Source: Microcaldota archaeon (GTDB taxonomy: Archaea > Micrarchaeota > Micrarchaeia > Micrarchaeales > Micrarchaeaceae). From it: 64,000 bases of DNA. The translations under genes and the position numbers were made by a program. Of the stretch, positions 34,146 to 40,863 are shown one piece after another. Every line of letters starts with the position of its first letter. Positions within the stretch are counted from its first letter, which is position 1. The notes under the pieces were generated by a model. It saw only the letters and a program-made list of their open reading frames with translations, was not told where the DNA came from and ran no database searches. The stretch covers positions 1 to 64,000 of the forward strand of contig JAKAWW010000001.1 in the NCBI GenBank assembly GCA_021816895.1, in the 5' to 3' direction.

Positions 34146-34715
34146 TCAAAATGGTTTATCTCCAATTCTTTCTTTTACCATGTTGCAGATTATAGGATAC
34201 TTATCTTCTAAGAATTTCCTAGCTTCATTGTAAGTGAGTGTTCTAAATGGTATTACCGTAAATCTCTCTTTTAAGGTCGTTCTATAAAACTTCTCTGCTT
34301 TCTCAATAAAATTATCTCGTGCTGATTTATTTATTACCAAAATTGGTTCATATTCAGATGAAGTAGAATATATCTTGTCAGCTATAGTTATCACACCCTC
34401 ATCTAAATCCAGTTTGCTTAGATTTTCTGTATCTAGTATTAAAATTAGCTTCTCCAATATCTTTACGAACTTATAAGCACCAGCAGTTTTATCACTCAAG
34501 TTAAATTTCTCAATGAACTTATTGTAGCCTGTTTTAGAACATATAGCAACGTCTAAAGAGGGGTTATCTGTTTTCTTTTCTATTATGAATCGCATTAAAA
34601 ATCTACAATCTTTTATCTCTTTAAATCTATCTAGTGTGAATTTTGGATACGATCTAAAGGTGTCATGGAAAAAAGTATGATGAAGTACTAACAACACCTC
34701 CTTTTGATTTGACAT
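34146..34715 (-). CDS. Hypothetical protein of element gene pair
   Basis: 189 residues, Lys/Phe/Ile rich. KEVLLVLHHTFFHDTFRSYP at the start, LDVAICSKTGYNKFIEKF in the middle and RTLTYNEARKFLEDKYP near the end. No Walker, PIN or PD-(D/E)xK set that I can place with confidence. It lies 36 bases after the 69-residue gene in the same direction, so the two form a two-gene operon filling the 1-kb unit between att copies at 34014 and 35037. A toxin-antitoxin or defence pair is possible from context alone. Confidence 0.5.
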   Translation of the reverse strand: MSNQKEVLLVLHHTFFHDTFRSYPKFTLDRFKEIKDCRFLMRFIIEKKTDNPSLDVAICSKTGYNKFIEKFNLSDKTAGAYKFVKILEKLILILDTENLSKLDLDEGVITIADKIYSTSSEYEPILVINKSARDNFIEKAEKFYRTTLKERFTVIPFRTLTYNEARKFLEDKYPIICNMVKERIGDKPF

Positions 34716-34751
34716 TAAATCCCGTAACCCAAATAGAATTTTGATAGAAAT

Positions 34752-34961
34752 TTAGCTCTTTTTACCCAAATTAAAGAGGTACTTTAATGGATCGCCATCT
34801 ATCTTTTCTATTTCATAAACAGGTAATGAATTTACCCTTGTGGTAATTACAATTAAGTCATTATCCTTAATGTCTTTATATTTTTCAAGGGCAGCTTCTC
34901 TAGCTCTGCCCTGTAAGCTCTTGAACTTCTTTATTTCACAATCAGTATTTTTATAAGCCAT
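34752..34961 (-). CDS. Small hypothetical protein, first gene of element pair
   Basis: 69 residues, charged (MAYKNTDCEIKKFKSLQGRA, then KYKDIKDNDLIVITTRVNSL). Start supported by GGTGAT six to eleven bases before the ATG and a TATA-like agatttaaatag near 35020. Repeated agatatct/atatct motifs lie between TATA and start and could be an operator. Size and position before a larger partner resemble an antitoxin or immunity gene; no family recognised. Confidence 0.5.
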   Translation of the reverse strand: MAYKNTDCEIKKFKSLQGRAREAALEKYKDIKDNDLIVITTRVNSLPVYEIEKIDGDPLKYLFNLGKKS

Positions 34962-35036
34962 TTTATATCACCATAATATCTATAATATCATTAAACCATT
35001 TAGATATAAAAAGATATCTATTTAAATCTTAATCTT

Positions 35037-35056
35037 TAGGGCTGCCGAGATTTGAT
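35037..35056. repeat. Degenerate internal att copy
   Basis: tagggctgccgagatttgat aligns without gaps to the 20-bp core at 15 of 20 positions. On the minus strand it is preceded by ATGCAAGCGAGCA (35069-35057), the same distance and frame as at 34014, giving MQASNQISAALKIKI and a stop. The flank out to 35133 matches the flank of 34014. It therefore marks the boundary between two tandemly integrated units. Confidence 0.7.
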
Positions 35057-35309
35057 TGCTCGCTTGCATAAAAACACGCTTTTGGCTCAATAATGCTTAG
35101 GGTTTAAGGTATTTAATAAGGGTGGGTTCGGGGATTTTTAGTTTAACAGCCTTATAGTAAAGTATATATTATTTTATTCTGATAATATCTTTACAAAATG
35201 CGAATGGCTATACGCTATACAAAATTAGCTGCGTTTTCTGGGTGCAAGGTTTAAAGGCTTAATCTGCTTATGTATTGTTAGCGTAGACTATAATCTATGG
35301 TGGTTGATT

Positions 35310-36767
35310 ATGGAAAATACACTCTATTATGGAGATAATTTAGAGATACTTAGAAAATATATTAAGGACGAAAGCGTTGATTTGATTTATTTAGATCCAC
35401 CTTTCAATTCTAAAGCAAACTATAATGTACTTTTCAAAGATGAAAGTGGCGAATCGAAGGCCCAAATACAAGCCTTTACAGATTTCTGGCATTGGGACGA
35501 AGAATCAGCAAAGACTTATGATTACTTAGTAACAAATCCGAATGTACCTGCTAAAGTATCTAACTTAATTTCTGCTTTGCATAGTTTTCTAGGACAAAAT
35601 CAAATGAGTGCATACCTGGTAATGATGACAGCCAGATTAATAGAGTTACATAGGGTGCTTAAGAATACAGGCTCCTTATACCTTCATTGCAACCCAACTG
35701 CAAGCCATTACCTTAAGATAGTCTTGGATGCTATATTCGGAGAAAAGAATTTTAGAAACGAAATCGTTTGGTGCTATACAGGACCAAGAAAATCTACAAG
35801 AGCGTTTGCAAAAAAGCACGATATAATATTTTTTTATACAAAATCTGATAGCTATTTCTTCAAAGAACAAAGAATATCTCATAAAAGTGGTGTTCACAAT
35901 ACTGGTCAGGTATTTGATTCAGATAAAATACGAGACATACGTATAAAAGAAGATTTAGAAAAGAAAGGTAAAGTTTTAGAGGATTGGTGGGTCGATATTT
36001 GGGCAACAGAAAGATATAGAAAAGAGTTATTAGGATATGATACACAAAAGCCTGTCGCATTATTAAAACGTATTATCCAGGCCTCAAGCGGTGATGGTGC
36101 AGTAATTTTAGATCCATTTTGCGGTTGTGGAACTGCGATAGATGCTGCCGAGAATCTGGGACGCAAGTGGATAGGTATAGATATAACACACCTAGCAATA
36201 AATCTAATAAAAAGAAGGATAAAAGAAAAATACCCTAATTGCAAGTTTGAAGTTATCGGTGAGCCAAAAGATCTTGAAGGTGCCAAAGATTTAGCATTAA
36301 AAGATAGGTATCAATTTGAATGGTGGGCATTGTCTCTTATAGACGCGAGGCCTGCAAATGATAAAAAGAAAGGAGCAGATCAGGGAGTTGATGGCATTAT
36401 ATTGCTGCAAAATCCTAATATGAAAGAACCGATAAAAGCGTTGGTGCAGGTAAAAAGCGGGCATGTAAAATCTGATATGATAACTGCACTTAAAGGGGCT
36501 ATGGAAAGAGATAAAGCAAAATATGGGATATTTATAACGTTGGAAGAACCTACACAACCAATGGTAAAAGAAGCTTTAGAGAAAGGATTTGAGACCGAAC
36601 CATTAACAAAAGAAAAGATACCTAAAGTTGAAATAATAACAATAAAAGCATTGTTAGACGGAAAAATTCCTAAATTACAGCAAGTTTATAATAAAATAAA
36701 TATAACATACCAAAAAGCTGAAAAGGATAAAACCGAGGAGGAAAAAGGTTATTATAAAAGGTTTTAG
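35310..36767 (+). CDS. DNA methyltransferase fused to Mrr-like nuclease domain
   Basis: 485 residues from the ATG at 35310 (ribosome site GGTGG). The N-terminal beta-class N4/N6 methyltransferase has catalytic LIYLDPPFNSKANYN near residue 28, and the SAM motif ILDPFCGCGTAIDAAENLG with WIGIDIT near 267-293. After about residue 335, YQFEWWALSLIDARP leads to KKGADQGVDGIILL and ALVQVKSGHVKSD. That is a PD-(D/E)xK pattern (D, then Q-x-K) as in Mrr-type endonucleases. One polypeptide may thus both methylate and cut DNA, as in type IIG-like systems. No separate specificity subunit is near. AT-rich; the only long plus-strand cargo gene of the element. Confidence 0.85.
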   Translation: MENTLYYGDNLEILRKYIKDESVDLIYLDPPFNSKANYNVLFKDESGESKAQIQAFTDFWHWDEESAKTYDYLVTNPNVPAKVSNLISALHSFLGQNQMSAYLVMMTARLIELHRVLKNTGSLYLHCNPTASHYLKIVLDAIFGEKNFRNEIVWCYTGPRKSTRAFAKKHDIIFFYTKSDSYFFKEQRISHKSGVHNTGQVFDSDKIRDIRIKEDLEKKGKVLEDWWVDIWATERYRKELLGYDTQKPVALLKRIIQASSGDGAVILDPFCGCGTAIDAAENLGRKWIGIDITHLAINLIKRRIKEKYPNCKFEVIGEPKDLEGAKDLALKDRYQFEWWALSLIDARPANDKKKGADQGVDGIILLQNPNMKEPIKALVQVKSGHVKSDMITALKGAMERDKAKYGIFITLEEPTQPMVKEALEKGFETEPLTKEKIPKVEIITIKALLDGKIPKLQQVYNKINITYQKAEKDKTEEEKGYYKRF

Positions 36768-36796
36768 CATAACTAAGATATGAAGGCGAGAAAATT

Positions 36797-37009
36797 ATGC
36801 CAAATAAAGAAAATTCTTCTATTGAAGAAATTATAGGTACTGCTATTGCAATTATCGTTTTAGCTATATTAGTGTACGCGTTTTATATAATACCATCTCC
36901 CATACAACCCTATTTTCAAAGCATTATAAATGAGATATTAATAGGTTTTGCTATAGTGGGGGCTGTCGGCTTGGCTTTATTAATTTTAAAATTGCTTGAT
37001 TTCTTCTGA
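36797..37009 (+). CDS. Small two-helix membrane protein
   Basis: 70 residues. A charged start (MPNKENSSIEE) and two hydrophobic helices (IIGTAIAIIVLAILVYAFYII and ILIGFAIVGAVGLALLILKLL). It follows the methyltransferase-nuclease after 29 bases and is probably cotranscribed. No family recognised. It ends seven bases from the convergent integrase operon. Confidence 0.6.
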   Translation: MPNKENSSIEEIIGTAIAIIVLAILVYAFYIIPSPIQPYFQSIINEILIGFAIVGAVGLALLILKLLDFF

Positions 37010-37015
37010 AGGTGA

Positions 37016-37582
37016 TTAAAAATCCATATTAACCTCTTCCAATTTCTTCTCTTTATCTATGCTTTCAATCATTATATTTTGGATTTTTCTAAGCTCCTTT
37101 AGATTTTTACCTAAATAATATCCAAATAAGAATAGTGGTACAAAAAATAGCGTTATACCACCTAAAATTATAAGTAAAAAGTTTTGTGGAATTTTAGCAT
37201 TAAATACTGCATAAAGGAATCCATAAAACAATAAGATTGTCAAATCAAGGGCGAGCAAAGAAACCCCACTCCAAACAAATTTGTTCGCTCTAATATTAAT
37301 GTGCAATTTTAATATTTCTAATTTCTTCTCTAAATTTTCTTCCTTATGTTGTTCTTTTGTTTTGTTTATAAGCTCAAACAGTTTTGGCACCCTTGATTCA
37401 ATATATTTATCAAAGAAATTAAGTAGAAATATAATCACCATTGTAAAGATAGAGAGTGCACCAACTATTAATGTAGTTAAGATTGTTAAATTTAGGAGCA
37501 TAAACACCACATTAAATGCCAATATCTCAATTAATATGAATGTGCTAAACTTTATTTTATTTCTTTGTTTTATTGGCTTCAT
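37016..37582 (-). CDS. Membrane protein with central coiled coil, downstream of integrase
   Basis: 188 residues from the ATG at 37582, immediately after the integrase stop (37587-37585); a GTG at 37588 overlaps it. Two N-terminal helices (LIEILAFNVVFMLLNLTIL, IVGALSIFTMVIIFLLNFF) are followed by a charged coiled-coil stretch (KTKEQHKEENLEKKLEILKL). Two more helices and a charged tail follow. Together with the att-split ORF and the integrase it forms a three-gene operon. Function unknown. Confidence 0.62.
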   Translation of the reverse strand: MKPIKQRNKIKFSTFILIEILAFNVVFMLLNLTILTTLIVGALSIFTMVIIFLLNFFDKYIESRVPKLFELINKTKEQHKEENLEKKLEILKLHINIRANKFVWSGVSLLALDLTILLFYGFLYAVFNAKIPQNFLLIILGGITLFFVPLFLFGYYLGKNLKELRKIQNIMIESIDKEKKLEEVNMDF

Positions 37583-37584
37583 TT

Positions 37585-38457
37585 TCACACCCTTTTCTTC
37601 AATGAAGCTAACTCGCTCAAGGCCATGCTGTCTATTACGTCATAGACCTCCTGCTTGCTGGTGCTTATGTAAATGCTGGTTGTGCTAGGATCAACGTGCC
37701 TTGCAAACCTGCTGGTAAGGATGAGATTACCATTAGCCTGCTTTGCAAACCTAGTTATCGCATAATGCCTTAGGCTGTGCGTTGTGAGCCTGTGCAGCCT
37801 TCTAGGCCTCCTGCCCTGCTGCTCATTGCTAGTGTCATAAACCTCATCCAAGCCTGCAAGCTCAAGATAGTGCCTGAACCTGTTCCTTACATAGTTAGGC
37901 TCAAGGTAAGGCTCGATTCTGCGGCTCTTTGCAGCATCCCTAAAGAATATGTAGCCCTTAGCCTGCTCTATCTGGCTGGAATTGGCCTGAGCGAACTCCA
38001 CTAGCTCCTTGAACAATGGCAAAGGTATCCTTAGGCTGTCCAACAGCCTTGTTTTCTCTGTCCTTACTGTAAGTTCCCTTGTCTCAAAATCTATATCTTT
38101 TACATTCACTCTTATCACCTCTCCTATTCTTAGGCCAAGCTGAGCCTGAAAATTGAAAAGAAGCCTGAATTTTGGATCGTTTATAGCTCTGAAGAACCTC
38201 TGAAGCTGCTCCTCTGTGAAGCCTTTATTTATAGTTCCGTACTTAGGGTTTCTCCTTCTGTGGAATTTTGTTATATAATACTGTCTTATCATGTGGGTAA
38301 GGTCTTCTATTTCATGCTTTGCCAGATGCGGCAATAAGCCCTGTATGTACCTCTTTGCCTCTGTGGGTGCAGTTTTGTGTGCAGATTCGTGTTCGGATTC
38401 CTGCAAATATCCGAACCCAGCTTTCGCTAACCTCTGGTTATTCTTCATGGCTACCAC
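37585..38457 (-). CDS. Tyrosine recombinase (integrase)
   Basis: 290 residues from GTG at 38457, or 287 from ATG at 38448. Catalytic residues can be placed: Arg in LGLRIGEVIRV, Lys in RTEKTRLLDSLRIPL, His-x-x-Arg in HSLRHYAITRF, His in SRFARHVDPSTT, and Tyr in SIYIS. All core residues appear present, so it may be active. N-terminal helical DNA-binding domain (RYIQGLLPHLAKHEIEDL). Its start overlaps the end of the att-split ORF, implying coupled translation. It lies 250 bases from the tRNA it presumably targets. Confidence 0.9.
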   Translation of the reverse strand: MVAMKNNQRLAKAGFGYLQESEHESAHKTAPTEAKRYIQGLLPHLAKHEIEDLTHMIRQYYITKFHRRRNPKYGTINKGFTEEQLQRFFRAINDPKFRLLFNFQAQLGLRIGEVIRVNVKDIDFETRELTVRTEKTRLLDSLRIPLPLFKELVEFAQANSSQIEQAKGYIFFRDAAKSRRIEPYLEPNYVRNRFRHYLELAGLDEVYDTSNEQQGRRPRRLHRLTTHSLRHYAITRFAKQANGNLILTSRFARHVDPSTTSIYISTSKQEVYDVIDSMALSELASLKKRV

Positions 38458-38707
38458 TCTTGTACTTATTTTGAGCCTCTGAGCGTGTATCCGAATCCTT
38501 AAAATCGTTGAGCTTCATCTGGCTTAGTACTCTGTCTAATTTATCTAAAACCTTATTGAGCTTCACTATCGCCTTTGCGTGGGCCTCTATTTGCTTGGAG
38601 TAGTAGTTGAGCTGGTTCTGGGTGGTGAGCTGGGAGTCCGCTATGCAGCTAGAATTAGCGTATATGCCTTGTATCCGAACCCTTTCTACTTTCTCTAAAG
38701 CAAAGTT
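38438..38707 (-). CDS. att-split ORF, codons 12-100 (start codon is at the other end of the element)
   Basis: Open frame running from the tRNA boundary to TAA 38440-38438, encoding N-F-A-L-E-K-V-E-R-V-R, then a helical AKAIVKLNKVLDKLDRVL and a charged tail. Read back through the tRNA it meets a stop without any ATG, GTG or TTG. If 34034 is joined to 38707 through the 20-bp core, the frame gains MQAAIQIPATP and becomes a complete 100-codon gene whose end overlaps the integrase start. Codons 5-11 are the att core itself. The helical, charged product might be a recombination directionality factor or small regulator (inference). In the integrated state it is probably silent. Confidence 0.72.
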   Translation of the reverse strand, partial: NFALEKVERVRIQGIYANSSCIADSQLTTQNQLNYYSKQIEAHAKAIVKLNKVLDKLDRVLSQMKLNDFKDSDTRSEAQNKYKSGSHEE

Positions 38708-38841
38708 TGGGGTTGCTGGGATTTGAACCCAGATTTGCAGGTTACTTCATTGCTCAAACTTCCAGATCCTCATCATCGCTATTGCTCAATTAAGGTTAAA
38801 CATCTGGAGCCTGCCGCGCTGCCAGGTTACGCAACAACCCC
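38708..38841 (-). tRNA. tRNA-Trp (CCA anticodon) with 61-nt intron
   Basis: Acceptor GGGGTTG pairs with CAACCCC, discriminator A at 38708, CCA not encoded. D-arm GCG/CGC, anticodon stem GCAGG/CCTGC, loop C-U-C-C-A-G then intron. T-arm CTGGG-TTCAAAT-CCCAG. Exon 1 is 38804-38841 and exon 2 is 38708-38742, giving a 73-nt mature tRNA. The intron is at the usual position 37/38. The 3' 20 bases are duplicated at 34014 by element integration, and the tRNA stays complete. Confidence 0.93.
38743..38803 (-). ncRNA. Box C/D guide RNA within tRNA-Trp intron
   Basis: The intron holds a perfect box C (GATGATGA, 38777-38770), a guide GGATCTGGAAGT (38769-38758) and a D'-like TTGA (38757-38754). ATCTGGA pairs with UCCAGAU of the pre-tRNA anticodon region. 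Counting five bases upstream of TTGA lands on the G opposite C34, the known 2'-O-methylation site in archaeal tRNA-Trp. A second TTGAGCAAT (38789-38781) gives a candidate box D eight bases before box C if the intron circularises. Box C' is weak (ATGAAG). The arrangement is known from euryarchaeal tRNA-Trp introns. Confidence 0.72.
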
Positions 38842-38867
38842 TAGCGCTTTGCTATTTGTTATATCGT

Positions 38868-38882
38868 TGCTATATTTATAAA
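38868..38882. promoter_or_regulatory. Shared TATA element for tRNA-Trp and Nudix gene
   Basis: tatatttataaatcc reads as a TATA box both ways. It is about 30 bases before the tRNA 5' end on the minus strand, and about 27 bases before the Nudix ATG (38902) on the plus strand. Confidence 0.6.
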
Positions 38883-38901
38883 TCCTTTCTTCAAAAGGAT
38901 A

Positions 38902-39444
38902 ATGAACTGCATGAAAACACACCGCAATGGCAGGGCCATGACATATTATAAAGGCAAGATATTTTCCCTTGCTGAGGAAAACGCAACCATAAAGGGCAGG
39001 CATGTCAGGGTTGCCGTGATAAGGGAGAACGACGCTGTGGTGGTGCTGCCACTTCTAGGCAAAGGCACGCTCGTTCTTGAAGAACAATACCGACCAGTGG
39101 TGCGAAAACGAATTTACGAGCTGCCTGCAGGGCACATTGAAAAAGGCGAAACTCCGGAACATGCTGGCAGGCGTGAGCTCAAAGAGGAGCTTGGATACAG
39201 GATAGCATCGATGAAATTCATGTTCAAGGCGTACCCACAGCCGGGCACAGTAACATCGATGCACTATTTCTATTATGCAAAGTGCAGCAAAAGCGGAAAG
39301 CCTGCGCCCGAAGAAAATGAGGATATAATAGCAAAAAGGGTAACGCTTGGCAAAGCGCTCGAAATGATAAAAGCTAATAAGATAATAGACACAAAAAGCA
39401 TTGCTGCAATCCTGTATTACGTGAATTTTGCAAAGCAGAAATGA
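38902..39444 (+). CDS. Nudix hydrolase (ADP-ribose pyrophosphatase-like)
   Basis: 180 residues from the ATG at 38902, near the expected transcription start; ATGs at 38911 and 38938 are alternatives. Nudix box G-H-I-E-K-G-E-T-P-E-H-A-G-R-R-E-L-K-E-E-L-G is complete. LEEQYRPVVRKRIYELPAGHIE before it is typical for ADP-sugar pyrophosphatases (E-x-x-Q-Y-R, E-x-P-A-G). Probably cleaves ADP-ribose or related nucleotide sugars. The PAP2 gene follows after seven bases. Confidence 0.9.
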   Translation: MNCMKTHRNGRAMTYYKGKIFSLAEENATIKGRHVRVAVIRENDAVVVLPLLGKGTLVLEEQYRPVVRKRIYELPAGHIEKGETPEHAGRRELKEELGYRIASMKFMFKAYPQPGTVTSMHYFYYAKCSKSGKPAPEENEDIIAKRVTLGKALEMIKANKIIDTKSIAAILYYVNFAKQK

Positions 39445-39451
39445 TGGTTTT

Positions 39452-40051
39452 ATGCTCACGTTGCTTGCCATAGTGCCCTATCAGATAGGGATAAACATAG
39501 CCGTGCTCCAGTTCATGAAGAGCATTGCGAGCCCTGGGCTCGACCAGGTAATGGCAGCAATAACGCAGAGCTACCTGCTTGTGCTGCCGCTCATTGCACT
39601 GTACATGCTCGCAAAAAGGGACAAGAACGTATATGTGTTTGTTGTGGCAGTGGTGCTTTTTTATATCATAAACGACGCGATAAAGCTCATTGTCAAGGAG
39701 CCAAGGCCGTGCAATACGCCTGCCTCTGATTTTCCAAGCATAAGCGGGGGCATAAATGCATATAGCTGCGAGGCAAACTACTCGTTCCCGAGCAGCCATG
39801 CCGCTGTGCTTACAGGATTGCCTGCATTCATGGGCAAATACAGGTACATAAGGCCGTTGTACATTGTATGGCTGCTCGTTGTGCTCTTCGGAAAGATGTA
39901 TATAGGGGCGCATTACTTTACCGACATAGTGGCTGGCGCTGTACTTAGCATAGTGATGGCATATATTTTATACAGGTATAAAGACAGCATAAATAGCATT
40001 ATAAATAGTATTCTGAAAAAGATAATACCGTTCCTTTCAATAAAGGAGTGA
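39452..40051 (+). CDS. PAP2-family membrane phosphatase
   Basis: 199 residues, about six membrane helices. The three PAP2 motifs are present: KLIVKEPRP (K-x6-R-P), SFPSSHAAV (P-S-G/S-H) and [15 protein letters not shown] (R/K-x5-H-x3-D). It probably dephosphorylates undecaprenyl/dolichyl-type or phosphatidate lipids, recycling the lipid carrier for surface glycans. ATG at 39452. Confidence 0.9.
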   Translation: MLTLLAIVPYQIGINIAVLQFMKSIASPGLDQVMAAITQSYLLVLPLIALYMLAKRDKNVYVFVVAVVLFYIINDAIKLIVKEPRPCNTPASDFPSISGGINAYSCEANYSFPSSHAAVLTGLPAFMGKYRYIRPLYIVWLLVVLFGKMYIGAHYFTDIVAGAVLSIVMAYILYRYKDSINSIINSILKKIIPFLSIKE

Positions 40052-40056
40052 TTGTT

Positions 40057-40863
40057 GTGAAAAAGAAAATCATGTACGCCGCAATAGGAATCATAATAGC
40101 TATAGTAGTCATTTCTGTGGCTTTGATTCAGGCTACAAGCGGAGGCGCCAATCCTGCCTTAGATAATGTAGCCGTGCCTCAGCAGACTCTTTCGACCTTG
40201 TACGGCATAGCGAACAACTACCAGATGGCAAACCTTATAGGGGTTGGAGCGGCAGGCAACCCGCCATTGAAGACAGGTGACACCACTGTATTGAAGGTAA
40301 ACGGCAAGCCTGCAGTCATATATGTTGGCGCTGACTACTGCCCGTATTGTGCGGCAACAAGGTGGGCGCTGATACTAGCGCTTGACAGGTTTGGCAATTT
40401 CAGCTCGCTGCACTACATGACAAGCAGCTCGTCAGACTTCGCGCAGAACACAGCAACTTTCACATTTTTCAACTCCTCATATTCAAGCCCGTATATAACG
40501 TTCGAAAGCGTTGAAGAGCTGACAAACGTCTACCCTTACAAGGTGCTCCAAGTGCCTAACCAATTAGAGAACAGCACCTTCGATGCGTTCGACCTGAATT
40601 TCTCTGCGCTGCCTGCGGATGAGCGCGGCGGCATACCGTTCATAGATTTCGGCAACATAACGGTGCAGGATGGCGCCGAATACAGCCCGCTGCTCATCAA
40701 CAAGTACAGCTGGGACACGATAATAGGGTACCTCAAGAACGAGAACAGCACGGTTGCCCAGAGCATAATAGGCAATGCGAACGAATTCACGGCGCAGATC
40801 TGCAAGGCAATAAATAACAGCGCAAGCGTGTGCAAGCAGCAGTTTGTGAAGAACCTTGAATGA
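40057..40863 (+). CDS. DUF929 family, membrane-anchored thioredoxin-like protein
   Basis: 268 residues from the GTG at 40057, nine bases after GGAG; a GTG at 40048 is less likely. An N-terminal signal anchor ([19 protein letters not shown]) leads to an outward-facing domain. [21 protein letters not shown] carries a C-P-Y-C redox motif (Cys95, Cys98). Several N-x-S/T sequons and a later Cys pair fit an extracytoplasmic protein. DUF929 proteins occur in thermoacidophilic archaea; a role in disulfide exchange outside the membrane is inferred. Confidence 0.85.
   Translation: MKKKIMYAAIGIIIAIVVISVALIQATSGGANPALDNVAVPQQTLSTLYGIANNYQMANLIGVGAAGNPPLKTGDTTVLKVNGKPAVIYVGADYCPYCAATRWALILALDRFGNFSSLHYMTSSSSDFAQNTATFTFFNSSYSSPYITFESVEELTNVYPYKVLQVPNQLENSTFDAFDLNFSALPADERGGIPFIDFGNITVQDGAEYSPLLINKYSWDTIIGYLKNENSTVAQSIIGNANEFTAQICKAINNSASVCKQQFVKNLE

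Larger units (their letters stand above)
34014..38727. mobile_element. Integrative element in tRNA-Trp (about 4.7 kb)
   Basis: Bounded by exact 20-bp repeats, one being the tRNA-Trp 3' end. The tyrosine recombinase gene is the element gene nearest the tRNA, the standard layout for tRNA-targeting archaeal elements. The integrase gene itself is intact, unlike SSV-type elements. Inside are an unknown gene pair, a degenerate internal att (35037), a methyltransferase-nuclease, a small membrane protein, a coiled-coil membrane protein, the integrase and the C-terminal part of the att-split ORF. A circle would be about 4694 bp. No replication protein is recognised, so it may be a non-replicating or degraded element. 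Tandem accretion is suggested by the internal att. Confidence 0.82.
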
